Positions 14,767-22,279 of a DNA stretch of 35,712 nt are shown here, in pieces. Below the pieces are notes generated by a model. That model saw nothing but the letters and a program-made list of their open reading frames with translations. It had not been told where the DNA came from and ran no database searches. The stretch's first letter is position 1. The number at the start of each line of letters is the position of its first letter. Origin of the DNA: an uncultured Eubacteriales bacterium (GTDB taxonomy: Bacteria; Bacillota; Clostridia; Christensenellales; Borkfalkiaceae); the NCBI GenBank assembly GCA_900543915.1, contig UQTB01000022.1, positions 1-35,712 on the forward strand, given 5' to 3'. The translations under genes and the position numbers were made by a program.

Positions 14767-16086
14767 TTATTTTTTCTCGTTCAGGCAGGCGATGCCCGGC
14801 AGTACTTTCCCTTCAAAGAGTTCGAGCGAAGCGCCGCCGCCCGTCGAAATGTGCGTCATTTTGTCCGCAAAGCCCAGCTGCTGAACGGCCGCGGCGGAAT
14901 CTCCCCCGCCGATGATGGTCGTCGCGCCTTCCGCTTCCGCCATTGCCTTTGCGACGGCTATGGTGCCGCCCGCCAGGATGGGATTTTCAAATACGCCCAT
15001 CGGTCCGTTCCAGATGACCGTTTTGGCGCCCTTGATCGCCTGCGCATACAGCGCGCGGGTCTGATCGCCGATATCGAGCGACTGCATATCCGCGGGGATC
15101 TCTCCCACGGGAACCTGACGGACCTCGATTTTTGCGTCGATGGGATCGGGGAAACGGTCGGTGATCACGCAGTCCACGGGGAGCAGGAGTTTTTTGCCCT
15201 CTTTCTCCGCTTTCGCCATCATATCGCTGCAATAGCCGATCTTCTCGTCGTCCACCAGCGAGGTGCCCACTTCATATCCCTTTGCCTTCAAAAACGTATA
15301 CGCCATGCCGCCGCCGATCACCAGGGTATCGCACTTTTCGAGAAGATTGCTGATGACGTTCAGCTTATCCGCCACCTTTGCGCCGCCTAAGATCGCGACG
15401 AACGGATGAACGGGATGCTCGAGCGCGTCCGCCATGACGGAGAGCTCTTTTTCGATCAGGAACCCGCAGACCGCCGTCTTGACGTAACCGTACTCCGCGA
15501 TCGCCGCAGTGGAAGCGTGCGAGCGGTGCGCGGTGCCGAACGCGTCGTTCACGTAGATATCCGCATACTGCGCCAGTTCACGGCAGAATGCGGGATCTCT
15601 CCCCTCCTCTTCGGCGTGGAAACGAAGATTTTCCAGAAGCACGCATTCGCCCTCTTTGAGCGCGGCGACCTTTGCCTTCGCATCCGGCCCCACGACGTCT
15701 TTAGCAAACGTCACTTTTCCGCCCAGCAGTTCGTTCAGGCGGTCGGCGACCGGCTTTAACGTGAGCTTCTTCGCGTCGCCCGCCTTCGCTTTTTCGATAT
15801 ACGCGGCGGTCGCTGCGGCGCGCTCTGCTTCGGGGAGCGCTTCGACGGCCTTTTTCTCCTTCTTGTTGAGTTTTATTTCGCTGCTGAAAATACTGTGCGG
15901 CTTGCCCATGTGCGAACAGAGAACCACTTTTGCACCGTGCTCCATCAGGTAACGAATGGTGGGAAGCGCGCCCTGAATGCGGTTTTCATCCGTGATGACA
16001 CCGTCCTTCATCGGGACGTTGAAATCGCATCTGACCAGGCAATATTTGCCCTTTACGTCGACGTCTTTGACGGACATCTTATTCAT
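14767..16086 (-). CDS. pgk: Phosphoglycerate kinase with an internal insertion
   Basis: Pgk transfers phosphate from 1,3-bisphosphoglycerate to ADP. Family motifs are present: VRCDFNVP near residue 18, SHMGKP near 58, ENLRFHAEEE, the hinge-region GGAKVADK, and GGGDSAAAVQQLG and STGGGASLELFEGK at the C-terminus. At 439 residues it is about 40 longer than usual. The extra length is a Lys/Ala/Glu-rich stretch (about residues 64-107) between the HMGKP loop and LKPVADRL. The start at 16086 has AGGAG 9 bases upstream and a consensus promoter. It leads the pgk-tpiA-gpmI run; gap is not in this window. Confidence 0.96.
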   Translation of the reverse strand: MNKMSVKDVDVKGKYCLVRCDFNVPMKDGVITDENRIQGALPTIRYLMEHGAKVVLCSHMGKPHSIFSSEIKLNKKEKKAVEALPEAERAAATAAYIEKAKAGDAKKLTLKPVADRLNELLGGKVTFAKDVVGPDAKAKVAALKEGECVLLENLRFHAEEEGRDPAFCRELAQYADIYVNDAFGTAHRSHASTAAIAEYGYVKTAVCGFLIEKELSVMADALEHPVHPFVAILGGAKVADKLNVISNLLEKCDTLVIGGGMAYTFLKAKGYEVGTSLVDDEKIGYCSDMMAKAEKEGKKLLLPVDCVITDRFPDPIDAKIEVRQVPVGEIPADMQSLDIGDQTRALYAQAIKGAKTVIWNGPMGVFENPILAGGTIAVAKAMAEAEGATTIIGGGDSAAAVQQLGFADKMTHISTGGGASLELFEGKVLPGIACLNEKK

Positions 16087-16128
16087 TGATCGTATCTCCT
16101 TTTCAACTAACTGTTTTTTTCCTTTACC

Positions 16129-16157
16129 ATTATATCGTCAAATTTGCGAAAAGTCAA
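16129..16157 (-). promoter_or_regulatory. Promoter of the pgk-tpiA-gpmI operon
   Basis: TTGACT (16152-16157) and TATAAT (16129-16134) are separated by 17 bases on the minus strand, about 40 bases before the pgk start. This is a near-consensus housekeeping promoter, as expected for strongly expressed glycolytic genes. Confidence 0.88.
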
Positions 16158-16170
16158 ACGGAATCATCGG

Positions 16171-16195
16171 AAAACGCCCCGGAAAGGGGCGTTTT
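16171..16195. terminator. Terminator after the HAD-family gene
   Basis: AAAACGCCCC / GGGGCGTTTT with loop GGAAA. It ends the minus-strand HAD/phosphatase transcript, 12 bases after the stop and just ahead of the pgk promoter. Confidence 0.85.
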
Positions 16196-16207
16196 TGCGT
16201 GCTTTTT

Positions 16208-17071
16208 TCAACTTTTTTCCAGAAGTTTTTTGTTCTCCGCCGTGAAGCGGTAAAGCACTTCGTCCGCGGCGATCTTATCGAGAATGCGGAACACCAGCGT
16301 CTCCAGTTCGCTCCCGGCGCGGTAGTCCGCCGCCGAAAAATAGCGGATGCGGTTTTCTTTCAGCATGCGGCAGACGGCGGAGCGGTCCGCCCGCGCGCCG
16401 TCGTATACGCCCACCGAATGCCCGCCGTACGAATTGACCAGCTTCATGCAGGGGATATCCGTCGCGCTGTCGCCGATATAGACGAAATTGCGGAAGGGAA
16501 CGCGGAGCTCTTCTTCCCGCATATAGTCGTTCACCCTGTCGTCGTTGACGTCCATGGTTCCCTTCGAGATGCGGAACAGAAACTGCGTCTTGTTGGTAAA
16601 ATTCACCGCCTGCGCCGGCCACTTCGCCACGCCGCGCTCGTTAAAGTAAAAGGAGCTGGCGTATATCTCCGAAAATTCGCCCCGTTTTGCGGGTTCCGTC
16701 CCTTCGATCATCTCTTTCAAACCGGACGAAATGATGTAATGCTCCACCGCGAGCCCTTTCTCCGCGCCGTAGCTGCGCACGCGGGAAAACCAGCTGTCCA
16801 CGCCGTCGTAGAGCGCGACGCGCCCGCCGTATGCCATGAGCGCCTTCCGGTTGACGATGACCTGCCCCTCGGCGCCCTCCACCATGCGGTACATATACGC
16901 AAGATTCCTGTCCATCGCATGTTCCGCGGCCAGCCGGTTGGATTCCTCCCAGAACCGCGCGACGTCATAGCCGATATCCTGGATATAGCCCTGCGCCTGC
17001 ATGTCGTCAGGGGTCAGCGTCCTGTCAAAATCGTAGCAGAACGCGACGACGGGCCTTTTATCTCCGTTCAT
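16208..17071 (-). CDS. HAD-superfamily phosphatase
   Basis: From the ATG at 17071 (MNGDKRPVVAF) there are 287 residues. GGAGG 6 bases upstream and the overlap with the preceding gene choose this start over a longer open frame to 17185. Motif I of the HAD superfamily is DFDRT near residue 15 (nucleophile and acid Asp), motif II is probably the ISSG near 100, and motif IV is YIGDSATDIPCMK near 205. The body resembles phosphoserine-phosphatase-like or Cof-like hydrolases, but the substrate cannot be named. It overlaps the tyrosine phosphatase gene by 14 bases, so the two phosphatases form a small operon ended by the terminator at 16171. Confidence 0.8.
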   Translation of the reverse strand: MNGDKRPVVAFCYDFDRTLTPDDMQAQGYIQDIGYDVARFWEESNRLAAEHAMDRNLAYMYRMVEGAEGQVIVNRKALMAYGGRVALYDGVDSWFSRVRSYGAEKGLAVEHYIISSGLKEMIEGTEPAKRGEFSEIYASSFYFNERGVAKWPAQAVNFTNKTQFLFRISKGTMDVNDDRVNDYMREEELRVPFRNFVYIGDSATDIPCMKLVNSYGGHSVGVYDGARADRSAVCRMLKENRIRYFSAADYRAGSELETLVFRILDKIAADEVLYRFTAENKKLLEKS

Positions 17072-17531
17072 CTTTTTCCTCCTCCGAAAGATACCGCCAG
17101 AGCGCGGCGCAGCCCGCGCTGACGTCCGAAAACGTCCGCTCGAAATCCCCCGTATACCAGGGATCCGCGACCTCGCGGGGCGCATCCGTAAAGTCGAGCA
17201 GATTGAACACCTTGCCCGCGGGATCGCCGCCGAACAGCCGCTTCATATTGCGGCGGTTCGCCTCGTCCATGCCGATCAGGTAGTCGAAAGAAGTATAATC
17301 TTCCGCCGTAAGCCTGCGGGCGCGCTTGCCCGCGCAGGAGATCCCCAGGCGGTCCAGAATGCGCCGCGTGCCGGGATGGACGGGATTGCCCGTTTCCTCT
17401 GCCGAAGTCGCCGCGGAAGAGATGTAAAAATCGCCCTCCCGCCCCATTCTGCGGACGAGATCCTTCATATAAAATTCCGCCATCGGGCTGCGGCAGATGT
17501 TGCCGTGGCAGACGAAAAGTATCTTTATCAT
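17058..17531 (-). CDS. Low-molecular-weight protein tyrosine phosphatase
   Basis: The 157-residue protein starting MIKILFVCHGNICRSPMAE has the P-loop CHGNICRS (C-X5-R-S) and the general-acid loop DPWYTGDFE near residue 125, as in the Wzb/YwlE/PtpA family. These enzymes dephosphorylate Tyr or Arg in bacterial proteins. The Thr of arginine phosphatases (CTGNTCRS in YwlE) is replaced here by His and Ile, which favours a tyrosine-phosphatase-like group; this is inference. The frame is open upstream to 17594, but the family begins at MIKIL. It is translationally coupled to the HAD gene downstream. Confidence 0.9.
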   Translation of the reverse strand: MIKILFVCHGNICRSPMAEFYMKDLVRRMGREGDFYISSAATSAEETGNPVHPGTRRILDRLGISCAGKRARRLTAEDYTSFDYLIGMDEANRRNMKRLFGGDPAGKVFNLLDFTDAPREVADPWYTGDFERTFSDVSAGCAALWRYLSEEEKDERR

Positions 17532-17583
17532 GGTTCCTTTCTTTCCGCGCATCGCCTTCCCGCAGAGCGGGAAAAGCTGAAAT

Positions 17584-17605
17584 CGGCGGAACACCCGTTC
17601 CGCCG
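17584..17605 (-). terminator. Hairpin after the short rhamnosidase-like gene
   Basis: CGGCGGAAC / GTTCCGCCG with a 4-base loop lies 8 bases after the stop codon at 17614. The following minus-strand sequence (ATTTCAGCTTTTC) has only a weak U-run, so termination may be partial, with readthrough into the phosphatase pair. Confidence 0.5.
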
Positions 17606-17613
17606 AAACAGCA

Positions 17614-19242
17614 TCAGTATTGCCTGAATTCCGTTACCTCGCACCCTTCGAAGGTGACGGCCACCTCGCGCGGCGCGCGGCAGGCGGTGACGGTCTTTCC
17701 GTTCTCCTTTTCGTGATACACCTCCACGACGCCGTAGGGCGTGGGGAATTTCGCCTTGACGTAGCGAAGCGTGCCCAAATGAGGATGAATGGTCAGTTTT
17801 CCCGGCTCCGTCGCATTGAATCCCGCGACGCATTCGCTCAGATAGCCGATCGGACCGGAAGCCCAGCCGTGACAGAACGAATGGCGGAACCCGACGTAGC
17901 AGTATCTGCCGTAGTCGCCGTGAATGTCCTTTTTATTGCGCTTCGGGAGCTCCGTGATCTTGGTCGCGTTTTCCGTCCAGTCGATATCGAAATCCTCCCA
18001 GAAGGTGGTCGCGCCCATGGCGAGCATGCCGCCGTAATACTTTTTCAAAAGCTCCACGCTCTCGTCTTCCCCGCCGCAGAGGACGATGGATTTCAGTATG
18101 TAGTAGATCATAAAGGTGGAAAAACCCTTTACGCCGCCCTGCGTGAGAAAGCGAAGCGTCTCGGGCGTATGTTCGCCGTAAGCCAGGCACTCGAACGCCT
18201 TGACCTGCTTTTTATCCGCGACGGGATAACGCTTCTGCGCAAGTTTCGCCAGGATCTTTTCCGGGAGATCGCAGTCCTCCTTTAAAAACGCCAGGATCTT
18301 CGCCGCTTTCTGAACGGCGAGCACGTTGAGCGCGCGCACGCCGGGAATCTCATCCGGCTGTTCGTGCGTCGGCCAATCCAGCAGATAGCCCGTGTAGAGA
18401 ATCTCCCCTTCCGGCGAAATATTCTCGTCGATCTGTTTCAGAAGTCCCAGGAGATATTCTTTCTGCTCCGCCAGGTAATCCATACAGCCCGTGCGGAGAT
18501 AATAGTCGTGCAGAATGATCATCCACCACATGGAATAGGTGGGGATGTTGTTCATCCAGGCGGGCAGCGGCGTCTGGCGCTTGATGAAATCGAGGGATTT
18601 TTCGATGGGCGCAAATCTGCCGTACAGCGTGGACAGAGAGAGCATTTCGGGATGTATATCGCCGATCCAGACCAGGCGGTCGCGCTTGATGCCGTCCCAG
18701 ATCAGTCCGTTCTGCACGCAGAGATCCACCGTGTAAGACGATACCCTGAAGATCTTATTGATCAGCTTATCGTCGCACTCGAAGCTACCCTTCTTCGGCA
18801 TCTTTATCATCTCCAGATAAGCGACGGCGGCTTTGACGACGACGCGGCGGCCGCCGACGTTGTCCAGCTTGACGAACCGGAAGCCCGTGTTGCCGTATTC
18901 CATATCCGAATAGTCGGGCGCGCAGACCGTTCTGTCGCGCACGGCGTGATTGTTGGTGGCGTTTTTCTCTCCCAGCTCCGCCATACATTCGGAGACGGAC
19001 TCGCCGAATCGGATGCGCAGAAAACAGTCGTCCCCTCCCATAAACGTGATGATGCGGACGCCTCCCTGCAGTTCCTTTCCGAAATCGAGGATCACGGAGG
19101 ACCCCGGATTCATGACGCAAACGCTCGGCTCGTAAAAGCCGATCTGCAGGTCTTTTTCCCGTTTCAGTTCGTCCGCGCCGGCGATATCGCCGTACGTTTT
19201 CACCACGCGCGTCGGATAAATATATTTTTTGATCATTCCCAT
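17614..19242 (-). CDS. Short alpha-L-rhamnosidase-like (GH78-type) protein
   Basis: The 542-residue protein resembles the beta-sandwich plus (alpha/alpha)6-barrel core of GH78 rhamnosidases: a sandwich region (about 50-150, VILDFGKELQGGVRI, GFRFVKLD), the barrel from about 155, and a C-terminal sandwich (about 460-542). It lacks the N-terminal domains of full GH78 enzymes (compare the 833-residue enzyme at 26591) and has no signal peptide, so it should be cytoplasmic. In the acidic catalytic block it reads DGIKRDRLVWIGD; the position usually occupied by the general-acid Glu is Asp. The substrate may differ from rhamnosides. The gene has its own consensus promoter and AGGAG. Confidence 0.75.
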   Translation of the reverse strand: MGMIKKYIYPTRVVKTYGDIAGADELKREKDLQIGFYEPSVCVMNPGSSVILDFGKELQGGVRIITFMGGDDCFLRIRFGESVSECMAELGEKNATNNHAVRDRTVCAPDYSDMEYGNTGFRFVKLDNVGGRRVVVKAAVAYLEMIKMPKKGSFECDDKLINKIFRVSSYTVDLCVQNGLIWDGIKRDRLVWIGDIHPEMLSLSTLYGRFAPIEKSLDFIKRQTPLPAWMNNIPTYSMWWMIILHDYYLRTGCMDYLAEQKEYLLGLLKQIDENISPEGEILYTGYLLDWPTHEQPDEIPGVRALNVLAVQKAAKILAFLKEDCDLPEKILAKLAQKRYPVADKKQVKAFECLAYGEHTPETLRFLTQGGVKGFSTFMIYYILKSIVLCGGEDESVELLKKYYGGMLAMGATTFWEDFDIDWTENATKITELPKRNKKDIHGDYGRYCYVGFRHSFCHGWASGPIGYLSECVAGFNATEPGKLTIHPHLGTLRYVKAKFPTPYGVVEVYHEKENGKTVTACRAPREVAVTFEGCEVTEFRQY

Positions 19243-19272
19243 GACTGCTTCTCCTTTTTTCTTTCCTTAAAC

Positions 19273-19301
19273 ATTTTATCGTTTCGCCGCCGTTTTGTCA
19301 A
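19273..19301 (-). promoter_or_regulatory. Consensus promoter of the short rhamnosidase-like gene
   Basis: TTGACA (19296-19301) and TAAAAT (19273-19278) are separated by 17 bases on the minus strand, 31 bases before the ATG. Confidence 0.88.
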
Positions 19302-19318
19302 ATCATTCGGACTGTTTA

Positions 19319-19369
19319 CGCGAATAAATCGCGGTATTTTCACAAATTATGACAAAAAATCATAATGTG
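19319..19369. promoter_or_regulatory. Two inverted repeats in the divergent intergenic region
   Basis: CGCGA-ATAAA-TCGCG lies at 19319-19333, directly upstream of the minus-strand -35 box. A second repeat, ATTATGA / TCATAAT with a 7-base spacer, lies at 19346-19366 and is flanked by CACA and TGTG (19341-19369). These could be operators for the two divergent genes or, for the second, a promoter-proximal structure for the collagen-like gene. No clear housekeeping promoter was found for the plus-strand gene. Confidence 0.45.
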
Positions 19370-19440
19370 TAAATGAGAAGAATCCGCCGTTGTGAGCGGC
19401 AGAGCGTTCATTCTCACGTAATTATACGTTCGGAGGTATT

Positions 19441-20454
19441 ATGTACGATCATTGTCATCCTTTCGGCTGCCGCTGCAGCCGTTGTAACAATCAGAATAAT
19501 CAGACCGTGACTGCCATAACGGTCGGCGCCAGAGGGCCCATCGGACCGCAGGGTCCCGCCGGACCGCAGGGCATCCAGGGTCCCACGGGTGCAACGGGTC
19601 CCACCGGCCCCACCGGTCCGCAGGGATTACAGGGGCTTCAGGGCATTCAGGGCTTCGCCGGCGCTACCGGTCCCACCGGAGCGACGGGCGCAACGGGAGC
19701 AACCGGGGCGCAGGGTATCCAGGGCGTGCAGGGCGCAACCGGGCCGACGGGTCCCACCGGGGCTACGGGTGCAACCGGGCCGACGGGCGCTACCGGAGCC
19801 GCCGGAGCGCAGGGCGTCCAGGGACTTCAGGGCATTCAGGGCGTAGCCGGACCGACCGGTCCCACAGGACCTACCGGCGCAGTCGGCGCACAGGGGGCGG
19901 AAGGCCCCACTGGCCCCACGGGCGCAACGGGGGCTACCGGTGCTACCGGTCCCACCGGAGCGACGGGAGCGGAAGGCGCGCAGGGCATTCAGGGGCTTCA
20001 GGGAGCCGAAGGGCCGACCGGCGCCACAGGCGCAACGGGGGCTACCGGTCCGACGGGCGCAACCGGCACCAACGACGCCCTGTATGCGGCGGGAACGCCG
20101 GGCGCCGTCACAACGGACACAGCGATTCCCATCACGCAGTCTGCGGCGACGACCGGAACGACGATGTCCGTCTCCGCAAACGCCGTTTCCGTCCCGGCGG
20201 GCACCTATCTCATCACCTATCACGTTTCGGCGACGCTGCCTGCCGCCAACGACGTTCTGACCGTTGAGCTGCTGGAAAACACCACGCCGATCAGCACGTC
20301 CAGCGCGGAAGTCTCCACCGCCAACGCCCCGGCGACGGTCACCGGCACCGTGATCCGCACGGAAGCCTCTCCCACCACCTATTCGCTGGAGAACGCCTCC
20401 ACGGTAACCGCCACGGTGACGGATGCGGGCATCACCGTACTGAAACTCGCTTAA
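19441..20454 (+). CDS. Collagen-like, BclA-type surface protein
   Basis: The 337-residue protein has a short Cys/His-rich head (Cys at 5, 10, 12 and 15), then about 60 uninterrupted Gly-X-Y triplets (residues 29-208, rich in GPT, GAT and GxQ), then a 127-residue Ala/Thr/Val-rich C-terminal domain (NDALYAAGTPG onward) resembling the trimerising heads of BclA-type exosporium proteins. Collagen triplets form a stiff trimeric stalk, and Thr-rich triplets are often glycosylated. There is no classical signal peptide, as in spore-coat BclA proteins, so spore-surface display is the favoured reading. GGAGG 4 bases before the ATG sets the start. It stands alone between a divergent promoter region and a terminator. 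Confidence 0.85.
   Translation: MYDHCHPFGCRCSRCNNQNNQTVTAITVGARGPIGPQGPAGPQGIQGPTGATGPTGPTGPQGLQGLQGIQGFAGATGPTGATGATGATGAQGIQGVQGATGPTGPTGATGATGPTGATGAAGAQGVQGLQGIQGVAGPTGPTGPTGAVGAQGAEGPTGPTGATGATGATGPTGATGAEGAQGIQGLQGAEGPTGATGATGATGPTGATGTNDALYAAGTPGAVTTDTAIPITQSAATTGTTMSVSANAVSVPAGTYLITYHVSATLPAANDVLTVELLENTTPISTSSAEVSTANAPATVTGTVIRTEASPTTYSLENASTVTATVTDAGITVLKLA
19525..20064 (+). repeat. Gly-X-Y collagen repeat region
   Basis: About 180 codons of perfect Gly-X-Y periodicity encoded by near-identical 9-base units such as GGCGCAACG and GGTCCCACC. The Gln-rich blocks (GxQGxQG) begin near residues 61, 91, 124, 151 and 181, so there is a higher-order period of about 30 residues (90 bases). 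Such DNA is prone to slippage between strains. Confidence 0.9.
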
Positions 20455-20472
20455 CGGAACTATCCCCTCAAA

Positions 20473-20506
20473 AAAGGGACGCGCCTTACTTTGGGCGCGT
20501 CCCTTT
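20473..20506. terminator. Bidirectional terminator between the collagen-like gene and the GNAT gene
   Basis: AAAGGGACGCGCC / GGCGCGTCCCTTT with an 8-base loop. The minus-strand side continues into six T residues, so it is stronger for the GNAT gene than for the collagen-like gene. Confidence 0.85.
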
Positions 20507-20537
20507 CCGCATCGCGGATTTTCAGAACGGTAACGTA

Positions 20538-21107
20538 TCAATCTCCATTCATCTTCCCCTTCAACGCTTTCCATTCGTCCTCTAAAATTGCCATTAAAAC
20601 GACGTCTGCATATTGTCCGCCGTCCCTGACGGCATCTTTCAGGATTCCTTCTCTCTTAAAGCCCGCTTTGCAATAGGCCTTCTCCGCCCCGGGGTTAAAG
20701 GAATAAACGTCCAGCTGCAGGCGATGCAGTTTCAGTTTTTCAAAGGCAAAGTCCCGCGTCACTTCCGTTGCCCAAGTTCCCAGCCCCTTTCCCCGCACCT
20801 GCTTGCGGTAGAGACAGATGCGAAAGTTCGCACAGCGCAGATCCCGGTCGATTTCATTGATAACGCTCTCTCCCACAATCTGCCCGTCCGGGGAAACGAT
20901 CAGAAACAAATATCTGTCCTCTTCTGAAAGCGATTTCAGAAAAAAGGAAGCGACCTCTTCTTTGGTAAAGGATTTTTTACAGCCAGTCAAACGAGCCGCC
21001 TCTTCCTCTAACGGGCAATAATTCTGTTCGTAATAATGATCTAAGTCATCTTTTTTTGCCGGCCGGATGATATAACCGTCTCTTTCTCCGATGATTTCGC
21101 TTTTCAT
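20538..21107 (-). CDS. GNAT-family acetyltransferase
   Basis: This 189-residue N-acetyltransferase is of the RimJ/RimL type. The acetyl-CoA pyrophosphate-binding loop is VRGKGLGTWA near residue 105, followed by the family's LKLHRLQLDVYSFNPGAEKAYCKAGF block and a short C-terminal strand pair (YADVVLMAILEDEW). The substrate is unknown; relatives modify ribosomal proteins, small amines or antibiotics. GGAGG 8 bases before the ATG fixes the start. It begins 37 bases after lacI on the same strand without a terminator between, so it is probably co-transcribed with the regulator and ends at the terminator at 20473. Confidence 0.88.
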   Translation of the reverse strand: MKSEIIGERDGYIIRPAKKDDLDHYYEQNYCPLEEEAARLTGCKKSFTKEEVASFFLKSLSEEDRYLFLIVSPDGQIVGESVINEIDRDLRCANFRICLYRKQVRGKGLGTWATEVTRDFAFEKLKLHRLQLDVYSFNPGAEKAYCKAGFKREGILKDAVRDGGQYADVVLMAILEDEWKALKGKMNGD

Positions 21108-21144
21108 CGATTACACCTCCACCTCTTCGGCCTGGAATGCGGCC

Positions 21145-22161
21145 TTAAACGCCTTCCGCGCGCGGCGGCGCGCAGGAGTCGCGTTCCACGAGTTCCATCG
21201 GGATAACGTATTTATCCGCCTCTCCCCCGCGGATCGCTTTCAGCAAAATTTCAAAGACGTGTTTGCCGTACGTTCTCCCGTCCTGGTTGATGGTTGTGAG
21301 CTTGGGAATACAGGTCTTTGACTGCGCGATATTGTCGATCCCGACGACGGAAAGCTCCTCCGGAATCTTTTTTCCCATCAGCTTTGCCGCGTACATGCCG
21401 CCGATCGCCATCATGTCGTTGGTGCAGAGCACTGCCGTCACTTCCGGGCGGTGCGCGAGCAGCTGCCTCATCAGCGTCTCTCCCACCTCGCTGATCGTGC
21501 TGTACGGCCAGCCGCGGCACTCCACCGCCGTATCGTCCAGATTCAGCTTTCTCATCGCCTCGCGGAAGGCGGAAAGGCGGATGTCATAGTAACAGGCGTC
21601 GTCAAATCCGCTCAGATAACCGATCTTGCGGTGTCCCATGCGGTAGAGGTAGTTGATCGCCCGCTCCACGCCGCCCTTTAAGTCGGACATAATGTAGGAG
21701 ACCCCGGGGACGAACGTCCCTCTGGAATAGTCCGCAAGCACCTTGATGCCCGAATCCCTGAGCTCCGCGAGTTTCTCATCCGGGAGCGCATCCGGCGCGG
21801 CGACGACGAACAGCCCGTCCACCTGGCGGGAGACGATATGCTGCAAATACTTATCGATGTTGCCAAACGCGTCGAACACATAGACGATATAGTCGTTTGC
21901 AAGGGCGGCCTCCTGCAGCCCCTTGATGACCTCCACCTGATAGACGTTGGTGATGTCGTTCGTCATGATGGCGATGGAGTTGGACCGCCGCCCCACCAGC
22001 GTCTGCGCGATCCGGTTGGGGACGTAATTGAGTTCCTTCGCCGCCTCCAGCACTCTCTTTTCCACCTCCGGCGAGACGCGCTTGGTTCCGTTGAGCACAT
22101 AGGATACCGTCGCCCCGGATACCCCCGCCGCTTTTGCCACGTCGTTTCTCTTTACTTTCAA
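21145..22161 (-). CDS. LacI-family transcriptional regulator
   Basis: The 338-residue protein has the N-terminal LacI helix-turn-helix (NDVAKAAGVSGATVSYVLNG, residues 6-25), the hinge helix (PNRIAQTLVGRRS, about 48-60) and a periplasmic-binding-protein-like effector domain (about 60-330). The start codon is TTG at 22161, because no in-frame ATG or GTG fits the helix-turn-helix; GGAG lies 11 bases upstream. It sits directly after the carbohydrate operon, separated by a terminator, and most likely represses that operon until a sugar derived from the substrate binds. An inverted repeat overlaps its own likely -10 box. Confidence 0.93.
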   Translation of the reverse strand: MKVKRNDVAKAAGVSGATVSYVLNGTKRVSPEVEKRVLEAAKELNYVPNRIAQTLVGRRSNSIAIMTNDITNVYQVEVIKGLQEAALANDYIVYVFDAFGNIDKYLQHIVSRQVDGLFVVAAPDALPDEKLAELRDSGIKVLADYSRGTFVPGVSYIMSDLKGGVERAINYLYRMGHRKIGYLSGFDDACYYDIRLSAFREAMRKLNLDDTAVECRGWPYSTISEVGETLMRQLLAHRPEVTAVLCTNDMMAIGGMYAAKLMGKKIPEELSVVGIDNIAQSKTCIPKLTTINQDGRTYGKHVFEILLKAIRGGEADKYVIPMELVERDSCAPPRAEGV

Positions 22162-22179
22162 CTGTGTAACCGCTCCTTC

Positions 22180-22202
22180 TGTGATGCAATAAGATTATCA
22201 CA
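22180..22202. promoter_or_regulatory. Possible operator overlapping the lacI promoter
   Basis: TGTGAT-N11-ATCACA forms a perfect 6-base inverted repeat upstream of lacI. It overlaps a GATAAT -10-like hexamer (minus strand, 22195-22200) preceded by TTGAAA at 15-base spacing. Autoregulation by the LacI protein is the simplest idea. Confidence 0.45.
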
Positions 22203-22252
22203 ATTTTCGACAAATTTCAAGTGATTCGTGTAACTTTCCGAAAAAAAGAAAA

Positions 22253-22274
22253 AAGAACGCGTTTCCGCGTTCTT
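22253..22274 (-). terminator. Terminator at the end of the carbohydrate operon
   Basis: AAGAACGCG / CGCGTTCTT with a 4-base loop, then TTTTTTCTTTTTTT on the minus strand, 6 bases after the stop of the esterase gene. Confidence 0.9.
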
Positions 22275-22279
22275 TTCGC

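Noticed and set aside
17072..17185. N-terminal extension of the HAD gene by 38 codons
   Set aside because: It overlaps the phosphatase gene more deeply, is Arg/Ser-rich, and the ATG at 17071 has a better ribosome binding site.
19525..20064. Short regular repeats that could suggest a CRISPR array or satellite
   Set aside because: The repeats are 9-base codon triplets in one open frame encoding Gly-X-Y, without spacers of constant length.
19627..20574. A 315-codon minus-strand open frame opposite the collagen-like gene
   Set aside because: It is a low-complexity Arg/Gly/Ser mirror of the collagen repeat and runs through the terminator at 20473.
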